This document shows, piece by piece, positions 56,961 through 64,000 of a stretch of DNA of 64,000 nt. Positions within the stretch are counted from its first letter, which is position 1; every line of letters starts with the position of its first letter. A program made the position numbers and the translations under genes. The notes beneath the pieces were generated by a model. It had not been told where the DNA came from and made no database searches. It worked only from the letters and a program-made list of their open reading frames with translations. Source of the stretch: JBOGXA01 sp050694175 (GTDB taxonomy: Bacteria > Actinomycetota > CADDZG01 > WHSQ01); NCBI GenBank assembly GCA_050694175.1, contig JBOGXA010000004.1, forward strand, positions 62,001-126,000, read 5' to 3'.

Positions 56961-58247
56961 TCAAATGTAGCCGCGGATCTCCGCCGCGTGGGAGACACGC
57001 TCGACCGCGATGTCGAATGCGGCGTCCCTCAGGGTCGTGTCGCGGTCGCCGGCCCTCTGGAAGACCTGATCCGTCGCCTTCCTCATGCGCTTGAAGAGCT
57101 CGTCGTTGACCTGATCGAGTTCCCAGCGGAACTGCTGGATGTTCTGCACCCATTCGAAGTAGGAGACCGTGACTCCGCCCGTGTTGGCGAGGATGTCGGG
57201 AACTACCGTGACGCCCCGGTCGGTGAGAATCTCGTCCGCGACGGGGGTGGTGGGCGCGTTGGCGGCTTCGACCACGAGCTTGGCCTTGATGCGATCAGCG
57301 TTGTGCGAGCCGATGACTCCTTGGATTGCGGCGGGGATGAGGATGTCGCAGTCGAGTTCAAGCAGCTCTTCGTTCGTGACGGCGTCGCCCTGTGGGTACG
57401 TGGTCACGGACATCGCCTCCTTCTGGTGCCGCGACACGTCACCGAGATCGAGGCCATTCGGGTTGTAGCTGCCACCGCCGACATCCGATACCGCGACGAC
57501 CCTCCCCCCCTCTTCGGACGCGATGGTTGCCGCCCACGATCCGACATTACCGAATCCCTGGATCGCCACTCGAGCGCCGTCGAAGTCGACACCCTTGCGT
57601 CGGGCCGACTCGCGTGCGCAGATAACGACGCCGCGGCCCGTTGCTTCCTCCCGCCCCGGGGAGCCGCCGAGTTCGACGGGCTTGCCCGTCACGATCGCGG
57701 GCTGGTATCCCATCTTCGATCCGTACGCATCCATCATCCAGGCCATGGTTTGGGCGTTGGTCCCCATGTCGGGAGCTGGGATGTCGCGATTCACGCCGAT
57801 GATGTAGGAGATCATCGTTGTGAACCGGCGGGTCAGCCTTTGCAGCTCCGAGGCCGACATCATCCCGGGCTCACATTGCACACCACCCTTGGCGCCTCCG
57901 AACGGAACATCGATCAACGCGTTCTTCCACGTCATCAGGGCGGCAAGCGCCCGGACCTCGTCCAGGTCGGCGGTCTCGTGGAAGCGCACCCCACCCTTGT
58001 ACGGTCCACGCGCGCCGTTGTGCTGGATGCGATACCCGCGGTAGACCTTGACCACCCCGTCGTCCATAGTCACAGGAATCTGAACGGCGAGCTCGCGATA
58101 CGAGCTCGCGAGCACAGCCCGCATTTCGTCCGGTAGGCCGAGGCGGTCGGCGGCCTTGTGAAAGAAGTACGTCGTAGCCTCGAACGGACTCATGTCGTCG
58201 GACGGGCGCGCAGGCGCCGTGATTGTCTCAGACGATGGTTGTGCCAA
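56961..58247 (-). CDS. Glu/Leu/Phe/Val dehydrogenase family (probable glutamate dehydrogenase)
   Basis: 428 residues. The substrate domain has 'GPYKGGVRFH' (81-90) and the catalytic Lys120 in 'IDVPFGGAKGGV'; 'PAPDMGTNAQTMAWMMD' follows. The Rossmann domain has 'QGFGNVGSWAA' near residue 220. These features and the length fit NAD-dependent glutamate dehydrogenase of the hexameric small type. It would link glutamate from the hut pathway to 2-oxoglutarate and ammonia. The longest start is TTG 58247, with GAGGGG about 9 nt upstream; ATG 58193 (410 residues) is also possible, as the first 18 residues are not conserved-looking. Glu versus branched-chain specificity cannot be settled by eye. Confidence 0.87.
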   Translation of the reverse strand: MAQPSSETITAPARPSDDMSPFEATTYFFHKAADRLGLPDEMRAVLASSYRELAVQIPVTMDDGVVKVYRGYRIQHNGARGPYKGGVRFHETADLDEVRALAALMTWKNALIDVPFGGAKGGVQCEPGMMSASELQRLTRRFTTMISYIIGVNRDIPAPDMGTNAQTMAWMMDAYGSKMGYQPAIVTGKPVELGGSPGREEATGRGVVICARESARRKGVDFDGARVAIQGFGNVGSWAATIASEEGGRVVAVSDVGGGSYNPNGLDLGDVSRHQKEAMSVTTYPQGDAVTNEELLELDCDILIPAAIQGVIGSHNADRIKAKLVVEAANAPTTPVADEILTDRGVTVVPDILANTGGVTVSYFEWVQNIQQFRWELDQVNDELFKRMRKATDQVFQRAGDRDTTLRDAAFDIAVERVSHAAEIRGYI

Positions 58248-58289
58248 CCCGCTGTTCCCCTCGCTCCGGTCGCCCTTCTCGGGCGTTGC

Positions 58290-59246
58290 TCACCCCCGAG
58301 AGCTTACGGCGGCGGGGCTTGCCGCGCCGACCCTGACTCGCTCGCCCTGGGAGCCCTGGGGGAGCCAGCGAGACACGACCTCGTGAGCCATGTCGATCAA
58401 GCGGGCGGAGTGCTCTAGAGATGTGAACGGGATGTAGAAGTCAAGGGCAGGAAGTGGGACCTGGATCAGACGGACGCGCGTTGCGAGAAGGGGCTGCTCG
58501 ATCACCGCTCGCTGCGATCGAGCCAGAGAGAACGCGTGTGTCATGTAGTCGATGGGGCGTTCGAGCGGACGCCGCGCGTGATTACGAGCGGTCGAGTCGA
58601 GAACGAAGACGGTCGTCGCGCCCATCGCCACGGCGGGAGCGATGGGAACGTTGTTCGCAACTCCGCCGTCGATGTATGTCGCACCGTCGATCTGCACCGG
58701 CGGGAAGATCCCCGGCATGGCTGCCGATGCAATAAGGGGCTGCGTGATGTCCCCCGAGGTGAAAATGTGTTCCCGGCCGGTGTTCAACTCCGTTGCGACA
58801 ATCCCGATCGGGATGCGCGCATCCTCGAACCTCCGGTCTCCGACCGTCGCCTTGATCAGAGCGCGCATCAAGGTGTTGTCGAAAACGTGGTTGCCCCGCG
58901 CAAGGAACCGAGCCCATGAGAACCCGAACCTACGAGTAGGGAACAGCCCGTCACTGGCGAGCTTCCGCCATGTCTGCTCGAGTTGATCCACACCAAGGAG
59001 CGACGGCTCGAACGCAATCCCGGTGGCGTTCAGTGCCCCCACCGAGGCACCGCAGACAAGGTCGGGAATGACTCCGGCCTCGAACAGCGCGCGCAGGGCG
59101 CCAACCTGCAGGGCCCCGAGCGGCCCGCCTCCGGACAGGACGAAACCGACGACGTCGCGCCGCCGTCGAACGGTGCGGCGGGTGAGCCAGCGGGAGCGAG
59201 TCCGCCCGCCCTGGGGGTTACCCGACATATGCACATTGTCGGGCAT
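58290..59246 (-). CDS. Patatin-like phospholipase
   Basis: 318 residues. Oxyanion hole 'LSGGGPLGALQVG' (37-49), nucleophile Ser68 in 'CGASVGALNATG', and the dyad Asp in 'TYIDGGVANNVPIAPA' near residue 192. This is the bacterial patatin/RssA-type lipase fold. 'VATELNTGREHIFTSGD' is typical of the actinobacterial group. There is no signal peptide; the basic N-terminus (R-x-R-R-x-V-R-R-R-R) could bind acidic lipids. Start ATG 59246 or ATG 59228; neither has a ribosome site. A 40-bp piece of this gene (about 58614-58657) is repeated at 60838-60881. Confidence 0.85.
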   Translation of the reverse strand: MPDNVHMSGNPQGGRTRSRWLTRRTVRRRRDVVGFVLSGGGPLGALQVGALRALFEAGVIPDLVCGASVGALNATGIAFEPSLLGVDQLEQTWRKLASDGLFPTRRFGFSWARFLARGNHVFDNTLMRALIKATVGDRRFEDARIPIGIVATELNTGREHIFTSGDITQPLIASAAMPGIFPPVQIDGATYIDGGVANNVPIAPAVAMGATTVFVLDSTARNHARRPLERPIDYMTHAFSLARSQRAVIEQPLLATRVRLIQVPLPALDFYIPFTSLEHSARLIDMAHEVVSRWLPQGSQGERVRVGAASPAAVSSRG

Positions 59247-59342
59247 TTGAATGGAAGACTTTGCCTGAAACGCGTACGCAAAACTGACTATTTAGTCCTG
59301 CGATCGGTAGTGACGCAGGGAGAAGGGGGCACAATCCCAGAG

Positions 59343-59720
59343 ATGGGCGAGCGATGGATCGTGGACGCGATGAACGTCATCGGCTGCCGTCCGGACGGGT
59401 GGTGGAACGATCCCGACAATGCGATGCGCGACTTCGCCCGGGCCCTCGACACACACGCGCGCAACGCCGACAAAGAGGTCACGGTCGTCTTCGACAGGGA
59501 TCCGGGCCGGCTACCGGAGACGACCCATGTACACGTTGTGATCGCTCGCTGGCGCGGCCGCAACGCTGCCGACTACGAGATCGAACAACTCGTGGCAGAC
59601 GAAGAGGACCCAAAACGCCTGCGGGTCGTCACCTCGGACCGCCGTCTGATTGCCAAAGTAAGAGTGGCTGGGGCGAAGATCGTCCCGTCGGGCAATTTTC
59701 GCCACGACCTCGATCGCTAA
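59343..59720 (+). CDS. NYN-domain (YacP-like) putative ribonuclease
   Basis: 125 residues. It begins 'WIVDAMNVIGCRPDGWW', the PIN/NYN-fold strand with the first acidic residue and the D-x-M-N-V-I-G motif of YacP/Rae1-type proteins. 'VTVVFDRDPG' supplies the second acidic residue, 'NAADYEIEQLV' the helix with D-x-x-I, and 'RVVTSDRRL' the last Asp. Four acidic residues are the expected metal-binding set. In Firmicutes the relative Rae1 cuts mRNA on ribosomes; here the function is inferred by fold only. A purine-rich run (GAAGGGGG) lies upstream of ATG 59343. It is divergent from patatin with about 96 bp between starts. Confidence 0.78.
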   Translation: MGERWIVDAMNVIGCRPDGWWNDPDNAMRDFARALDTHARNADKEVTVVFDRDPGRLPETTHVHVVIARWRGRNAADYEIEQLVADEEDPKRLRVVTSDRRLIAKVRVAGAKIVPSGNFRHDLDR

Positions 59721-59909
59721 CTCATCTTGCCAGCGTCGGGTTCACCGAAGGGACAAGAAGCTCACCTGCCCAAATGTTGGCAATGTTCCTGGCCTATGAA
59801 TCCTGAGGTGAAGGTCCCGCCCAGCGCGGGCCATCATGTCAGGAAGGGGCTTCCGCCACACCCACCGACGTGCTGAGATAGCGCAAGAAGATCAACCTAG
59901 GAGGTAGAC

Positions 59910-60554
59910 GTGGACGCTCAACCCGCAGCCACGCAGTATCCCGTGAGGCTCTCGATCGACTATACGGACCGGGATCTCAACCGCGCTACAACCTTTTTGC
60001 GAATTGTCCTGGCGATTCCGATCTTCATCGTGCTTACGTCCGTTTCGGGTTGGGCGTGGAGCGTCGGAGGTGGCGAGGACTATGTCGTGATCGCAGGTGC
60101 GGCCGGGGGTCTCCTGTTCTTCGCCCCGCTGGTGATGATCCTGTTCCGCCAGAAGTACCCGCGCTGGTGGTTCGACTGGAACCTAAACTTGTTCCGATTC
60201 CAGAATCGAGTATTCGCGTACCTAGCCCTGATGGACGATCGATATCCCTCGACCGACGAGGAGCAGGGAGTTCACATCGAGGTCGACTATCCCGATGCGC
60301 AGCGCGACCTCAACCGGTGGCTGCCGCTCGTAAAGTGGTTACTGGCGATCCCGCATTTCATTGTGCTCGTGTTTCTTAACGTAGGCGCATTCTTCGTCGT
60401 GATCCTTGCGTGGTTCGCGATTCTGTTCACGGGGAGATACCCACGTGGGCTCTTCGATTTCGTCGAAGGGGTGTTCCGATGGAACGCTCGCGTCGAGGGT
60501 TACGCGCTGTTGATGGTGACCGACCGCTATCCGCCGTTCTCGCTCCAAACCTAG
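59910..60554 (+). CDS. DUF4389-family membrane protein
   Basis: 214 residues from GTG 59910, with AGGAGG about 6 nt upstream. The chain is an internal duplication. Each half has a polar start with D-L-N-R ('YTDRDLNRATTFLRIVLAIP' and 'AQRDLNRWLPLVKWLLAIP'), two membrane helices ('IFIVLTSVSGWAWS', 'GLLFFAPLVMILF', 'HFIVLVFLNVGAFF', 'VVILAWFAILF'), then 'PRWWFDWNLNLFRFQNRVFA' or 'PRGLFDFVEGVFRWNARVEG' and 'YALLMVTDRYPPF'. This is the DUF4389 pattern, common in actinobacteria and of unknown function. Four transmembrane helices, both termini cytoplasmic if positive-inside holds. Single-gene unit. Confidence 0.82.
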   Translation: MDAQPAATQYPVRLSIDYTDRDLNRATTFLRIVLAIPIFIVLTSVSGWAWSVGGGEDYVVIAGAAGGLLFFAPLVMILFRQKYPRWWFDWNLNLFRFQNRVFAYLALMDDRYPSTDEEQGVHIEVDYPDAQRDLNRWLPLVKWLLAIPHFIVLVFLNVGAFFVVILAWFAILFTGRYPRGLFDFVEGVFRWNARVEGYALLMVTDRYPPFSLQT

Positions 60555-60637
60555 CCGGGACGTCTCGACTCGCGAGCGTGAACTAATTCAACCGGTCCTA
60601 GCGCTCCCGGCGGTGAGTCCTCCCGTTTCGATGCCGA

Positions 60638-60856
60638 TTACTTTGTTTTCTTGCGAGCCTCCGCGGCCTTGGCACGAGTGGTCTTGGCTGCGGCCGATCC
60701 CTGGGCGCGGGCCGATTTCGCCGCGGCCGATCCCTGGGCGCGGGCCGATTTCGCCGCGGCCTGGCTTTTTCGATCGCGCCGTCTTAAGAGCGGCGGAGCC
60801 CTGGGCGCTTTCTTGGACGCGGTCTTCACAAGCGTGGCCGTCGCGCCCATCGCCAT
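60638..60856 (-). CDS. Ala/Lys/Arg-rich small ORF, chimeric start, uncertain
   Basis: 72 residues: 'MAMGATATLVKTASKKAPR', then 'LLRRRDRKSQ', then two exact 11-residue repeats ('AAAKSARAQGS'), then 'AAAKTTRAKAAEARKKTK'. It resembles the Lys/Ala tails of histone-H1-like or nucleoid proteins in composition only. A related ORF lies at 62623-62883, sharing the start 'GATATLVK(T/A)ASKKA', 'LRRRDRK' and 'ARAQGSAA'. No ribosome site is seen: the DNA before the ATG is copied from the patatin gene. It may be a real small basic protein, a decayed gene tail, or a non-coding repeat. Confidence 0.35.
   Translation of the reverse strand: MAMGATATLVKTASKKAPRAPPLLRRRDRKSQAAAKSARAQGSAAAKSARAQGSAAAKTTRAKAAEARKKTK
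60690..60755. repeat. 33-bp tandem repeat, two exact copies plus a partial third
   Basis: Units at 60690-60722 and 60723-60755 are identical, followed by the first 7 bases of a third. They encode the 11-residue repeats of the Ala/Lys-rich ORF. The period is a multiple of three, so copy number can change without breaking the frame. Confidence 0.8.
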
Positions 60857-60881
60857 GGCGGGAGCGATGGGAACGTTGTCC
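60838..60881. repeat. Duplicated fragment of the patatin gene
   Basis: About 44 bp nearly identical to 58614-58657 inside the patatin gene, including GCCCATCGCCAYGGCGGGAG and GATGGGAACGTTGT, with two or three mismatches. It is in the same orientation. It covers the start codon of the Ala/Lys-rich ORF. Confidence 0.75.
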
Positions 60882-61335
60882 GGGTGGCTCCGGGCTTAAG
60901 CGTGACGCCGGGGCGTGGGAGCTGGAGCTGTATGGCTATCCTGACTGCGACGGGATCGTTCGGAACCCGACTCCTACCCCTCGCACGATCAGGCCTTCAA
61001 ACCGCCTCGGTTCAACGACGTCATCAGCGAAGTCAACGGCTGCCTTGTCCGATGTCGCACCCGGACGACCGCGCATCACCCTCTTCCGGCGCTCCCGCCC
61101 GTAGTCAGGCGCGGCGCGGCTATGGTCACGGTCCCCCGGCCGTCGGCCGGGGCACTCACCCTTGTAGCGCTCTTTTCCATCTGTATCTGCTGGGTCACTC
61201 CGAGGAAGGAGCCGAGCACCGATGCGTTGTCCCGCGACGAGAAGGCATGGATGCTTAGCATTGGGGCGGGCGCGTCGGAGCAGCACCCAACGGTTGGTCG
61301 CCGGGCCGCGCCTCCGGCGGATGGGGAGCAGACTC
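60857..61335. other. 479-bp intergenic region
   Basis: It begins with the rest of the patatin-derived fragment, then unremarkable sequence. A GC-rich hairpin (CCCCGGCC-3 nt-GGCCGGGG, 61134-61152) lies in the middle without a neighbouring gene end. Overlapping open frames lack ribosome sites. Ends at the GGGGAG ribosome site of the next gene. Confidence 0.4.
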
Positions 61336-61992
61336 ATGGTCGGTACTAAACAGCAATTTGTCAGTTGGCTACATCGGTCCAACCGCGCCGGCGGAATCAG
61401 CTGGTGGGGTGAGCGCGCCACATGGATCAGACACGCCACCTACTGGCTCATCGCATTAGGGCTTTTGTCCGCAACGATCTTCGACGACGAGGCCGGAGAT
61501 GGGCCCACAACAAGCGACGATTTAGTGACCCTCTTATGGTTGGTGATCGGGTTCTTGGGCATCGCGGTTGCATCTCTTATCTACACGTTGAGGGAGTGGG
61601 AGGACGTAGGCATCCCTCGCACGGTCTCCCGCAGCCTCGTGTTGTTCACTGTTGTGGTCGCATTCAGCGCGATTGCACTCTTCTATCTGCGCGGATCTGG
61701 AGTGGAAATCAACGCATGCCGCGTCGATGGCGAACGAGAACTTTGCTCGGATCAGGCATCTCCTCGCCAGACCCTGGGCATGCTGGTGTGGCACGCGGCC
61801 GAGGTTGTGCCGGTGCTTCAGATAACGGATTCCTTCGGGTGGGAACGCCCGGCCCGATCCGAGAGCATTGTCGTGGGCGCTGCCATAGTCATGATCCGGC
61901 TGTGGGTCGCCGTTGGCGTGCTTGCCATCGTCAAGCGTGTGTGGGACCGCTGGGGGCCCTCGCATTCGGCGTCCCAGATGCGAACGGATTGA
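61336..61992 (+). CDS. Multi-span membrane protein, function unknown
   Basis: 218 residues from ATG 61336, with GGGGAG (61323-61328) seven bases upstream. Four hydrophobic segments: about 32-46 ('HATYWLIALGLLSATIF'), 66-82 ('LLWLVIGFLGIAVASLI'), 100-117 ('LVLFTVVVAFSAIALFYL') and 183-200 ('GAAIVMIRLWVAVGVLA'). The loop between the third and fourth has two Cys ('NACRVDGERELCSD') that could pair outside the membrane. GC content and codon use seem slightly lower than in the neighbouring enzymes. No family recognised. Confidence 0.65.
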   Translation: MVGTKQQFVSWLHRSNRAGGISWWGERATWIRHATYWLIALGLLSATIFDDEAGDGPTTSDDLVTLLWLVIGFLGIAVASLIYTLREWEDVGIPRTVSRSLVLFTVVVAFSAIALFYLRGSGVEINACRVDGERELCSDQASPRQTLGMLVWHAAEVVPVLQITDSFGWERPARSESIVVGAAIVMIRLWVAVGVLAIVKRVWDRWGPSHSASQMRTD

Positions 61993-62622
61993 AGCTTCGG
62001 GGACTGTGGTGCACCTGTGCCTTATCGTGTTGCGCGGCCTACAGCCCGATGACGACCTTGAAGGGGACCCTCTTCCACTCGGTGAACGCCGTTAAGTGAA
62101 ACGGCCCCACGGCGCGTTCGTACCTATCTTCGTAGCGGAGGTCGAGCTGGAGTTCTCCTCGACTCGCAGGGGCTGACCCCCGATCAACAGTTCCTCCGAG
62201 AAGCGGGAGTGGGGCCAGACCTTCTCGTCGAGCCAAGAAGGATCGCTTGGGAACAATGATCTCGAAGTGGCATCGCCAATCCTTCGGGTGGGAGGTGTCT
62301 TAGCCACTGACCCTGTAGGAGATGTCAGCGCGCGACCTCGATCGACATCTAACTCAAGGATGTCACTCTAGGGATATCGCATTGCTTCGAGCGCGGCAAA
62401 CGTTCAAAGATCGCCCGGAACGTTTCGTCACAGAAACGTGACCCAGCCGAAATAACACCCCATGTGAGGTGACAGTGGTCGTGGTGGGCGAGGGTTGGCG
62501 AATGTATCTTGGAAGGCGCGCAGATGTTCTGACCCTTCAGATTCTCTTTCAGAACCCCCAGCGCCTTCCTGAGTGGGCTCAGGAAACCTCGAGCTCTGTG
62601 TGGCGCGGAATCCTCACACTGC
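61993..62622. other. 630-bp region with a possible gene remnant and no intact gene
   Basis: AT-richer than its surroundings. It holds the frameshifted minus-strand remnant described separately and a perfect 7-bp inverted repeat ACGTTTC-6 nt-GAAACGT (62420-62439). Nothing else could be supported. Confidence 0.4.
62039..62307 (-). pseudogene. Possible frameshifted gene remnant
   Basis: Two minus-strand frames look protein-like in succession. From GTG 62307 one reads '...LFPSDPSWLDEKVWPHSR' and 'SEELLIGGQPLRVEE'. Near 62155 that frame turns to Ser/Thr noise, while the next frame picks up with 'ELQLDLRYEDRYERAVGPF' and 'TEWKRVPFKVVIGL' before TAG. A single one-base slip would join them into about 89 residues. 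Family not recognised. It could also be chance composition or a sequencing/assembly error. Confidence 0.3.
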
Positions 62623-62883
62623 TCAATCCTTACTGACAATGGTTGGCGCGATCAAGCGCCGCGGCCTGGCTTTTCGATCGCGCCGTCTAAGAGCGGCTGA
62701 ACCCTGGGCGCGCGCGGCTCGCGAACCTGCAGCCGCAGCCTTCTTGGACGCGTCGGCCGCCTTCTTGCGTTCGCTCGCGGTCTTCGTCATCTCCTTCGAC
62801 TTGGCCAGCGTCTTGGCGCTCACCTGGGCTTTCTTGGACGCGGCCTTCACAAGCGTGGCCGTCGCGCCAGTCGCGATCAACAC
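62623..62883 (-). CDS. Ala/Lys-rich small ORF, paralogue of 60638-60856, uncertain
   Basis: 86 residues: 'MLIATGATATLVKAASKKAQ', then a Lys/Ser/Thr/Ala run ('KTLAKSKEMTKTASERKKAA', 'DASKKAAAAGSRAARAQGSA'), then 'ALRRRDRKARPRR' and a short hydrophobic end. The composition suggests a nucleic-acid-binding tail. It shares three sequence blocks with the ORF at 60638-60856 but in a different order and without the 11-residue repeats. There is no clear ribosome site. The pair indicates a duplicated element 2 kb apart. Confidence 0.35.
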   Translation of the reverse strand: MLIATGATATLVKAASKKAQVSAKTLAKSKEMTKTASERKKAADASKKAAAAGSRAARAQGSAALRRRDRKARPRRLIAPTIVSKD

Positions 62884-62931
62884 CGAGGCGCCGCAAAAAC
62901 CCTAGTTGGAACTAACATCATTCTCTCCCCC

Positions 62932-63999
62932 TCACCGTCCGTTAGTGAGCCGTGCGACTCCGATCCGTGAATCGGCCATGCCGTAGTAGACGTCCGCCTC
63001 GGTTTGCGATCTCACGTCGATCGCGGTTGGGAATACGACGTTTGGGACGATGCCCTCCCGCTCTGTCTGTTCCTCCGGTTCGAGGAGAGGCTCGGCCGAA
63101 CGCGCAGCGACGCGCGTCACGTCGTCGGTATCGAGCAGCATCGCTCCGACGCAGTAGCGCACGTGGGGTTGGTGGTCGGTGCCGGTGACGATCCGGCCCC
63201 TAACGCCGTGATAGAGGAGCAGCCACCCTCCCGGCCGCCTGACCGGAGGGGGCCCCGCGCCGATCTTCAGTGCCTCCCATTCCTGCTCCGGCTGGGCAAC
63301 GGCTCGGTGCTGCGACAGGTAGGCGATCGCTCCGAGGTCGGCCTGCACCCTCTCGAGAGCGACGAATGAGACCCAGATTCCCGGACGGGGGTCGCGCACG
63401 GCCGCGGGGGGCGCAGCCCGCTCGCCGCCGCCCGGGGTCTCCCCCAGCTCCCACGAGGGCCTGTGAAGCATGGCGAGTGACGGAGTCCCGTCGGGAGCGC
63501 TCACGGGCTCGGGAAAGAAGGCTGCGTTCTTGTTCGTGTAGAGGTTGAGATCGACCCCGAGGTCCGGCTGGTAGGCGAACAGCGCGGGCCCGAGGCGCCG
63601 CCACGACTCGAGGTCGTCCGACACGGCGAGCCCGATGCGCGGCCCGGTGGGACCGTAGGCCGTATAGGTCATGACGTGGGAGTCGAGGGCGTCGATATAG
63701 GTGATGCGGGGATCCTCGACGCCCCCCGATCGGGTCCTCCTCTCCCACGGCTCGACGGGTTCGAGAGCCACTCCCAGGCGCTCGACGCCGGTGGGCGTGC
63801 CGGCGGCGCCGAACAGAACTCGCGCCCGCCCTATGCGCGAGTAGTTGCCCGCGGCGACGAGCCGTGGGAAGAGCAACAGGTTGCCGTTCCGATCGCGTGC
63901 GCTTGCAGGGTTGAGAACCCCCCACTCCTCGGCGGCGTTGTTCTCGGCGGGAGTCATCACCACACCGAGTCGCTCCATCATCAAGCCGTCAAAGGTCAT
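62932..63999 (-). CDS. GH130-like glycoside phosphorylase/hydrolase, possibly partial
   Basis: 355 residues to the window edge. It has the five-bladed-propeller signature of GH130 and related families: 'WGVLNPASARDRNGNLLLFP', 'GGVEDPRITYIDALDSHVM' with E-D-P-R, 'YTAYGPTGPRIGLAVSDDLE', 'NKNAAFFPEP', and a late 'GIVPNVVFPTAI' with 'DVYYGMADSRIGVARL'. GH130 enzymes phosphorolyse or hydrolyse beta-mannosides, using Asp as proton donor. The ATG at 63997-63999 is at the very edge, so the real start may lie beyond the window; ATG 63981 is another possibility. It stands 48 bp from the Ala/Lys-rich ORF and is consistent with a carbohydrate-using organism. Confidence 0.72.
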   Translation of the reverse strand: MTFDGLMMERLGVVMTPAENNAAEEWGVLNPASARDRNGNLLLFPRLVAAGNYSRIGRARVLFGAAGTPTGVERLGVALEPVEPWERRTRSGGVEDPRITYIDALDSHVMTYTAYGPTGPRIGLAVSDDLESWRRLGPALFAYQPDLGVDLNLYTNKNAAFFPEPVSAPDGTPSLAMLHRPSWELGETPGGGERAAPPAAVRDPRPGIWVSFVALERVQADLGAIAYLSQHRAVAQPEQEWEALKIGAGPPPVRRPGGWLLLYHGVRGRIVTGTDHQPHVRYCVGAMLLDTDDVTRVAARSAEPLLEPEEQTEREGIVPNVVFPTAIDVRSQTEADVYYGMADSRIGVARLTNGR

Positions 64000-64000
64000 C

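Overview
The window is about 64 kb of gene-dense, high-GC DNA. I infer an actinobacterium, probably an uncultured or deeply branching one rather than a classical Streptomyces or Mycobacterium type. The pointers are a single-chain (homodimeric type) pyruvate dehydrogenase E1, an AdnA/AdnB-like helicase-nuclease pair next to Lhr, ThyX instead of ThyA, small families typical of Actinomycetota (DUF6458-like, DUF5679-like zinc ribbon, DUF4389), and a subtilisin-inhibitor-like lipoprotein. I see no prophage, insertion sequence, CRISPR array, rRNA or tRNA. The class is not decided by the sequence.

Layout. 1-1.1 kb: tail of a sugar ABC transporter ATPase and a PfkB sugar kinase. 1.2-4 kb: murJ lipid II flippase, convergent with a CofE-like protein. 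4.1-10.4 kb: sugar-use block with a GH13 alpha-glucosidase, an FAD oxidoreductase and a MalG/MalF/solute-binding-protein ABC operon. 10.5-14.8 kb: coupled metallophosphoesterase and ParB-fold genes, a large secreted six-hairpin glycosidase, and a 24-residue membrane microprotein with its own terminator. 14.8-28.1 kb, all minus strand: aceE, lhr, adnB, adnA. 28.2-33.3 kb: secreted proteins (metallophosphoesterase, RTX-like repeat protein, cupredoxin, D-Ala-D-Ala carboxypeptidase). 33.3-37.9 kb: a fused double ABC ATPase with an FtsX-like permease, and a small membrane protein. 38-44.5 kb: mixed metabolic genes and a stand-alone Fe-S RecB-like nuclease. 44.6-46.7 kb: thyX-lgt-zinc ribbon. 46.7-56.3 kb: a histidine-degradation (hut) region with hutU, hutH, hutI, an amidohydrolase that may be HutF, and a ThiS/MoaD-beta-propeller fusion coupled to hutU. 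56.3-64 kb: dodecin, glutamate dehydrogenase family, patatin, NYN nuclease, DUF4389 protein, two related Ala/Lys/Arg-rich small ORFs, and a GH130-like gene at the edge.

Two themes cut across the window. First, at least eleven genes without a clear Shine-Dalgarno have a TAnnnT hexamer (most often TAGGnT) only 6-8 nt before the start codon, and hutU has a near match. This is the arrangement expected for leaderless transcripts. Second, several pairs are coupled by 1-11 nt overlaps (adnA/adnB, MBL/hutI, hutU/fusion, phosphoesterase/ParB-like, permease/ATPase). The most unusual single gene is the MoaD-propeller fusion at 48396-49721. The most unusual DNA is the pair of chimeric Lys/Ala-rich ORFs at 60.6 and 62.7 kb, one of which carries a piece of the neighbouring patatin gene.
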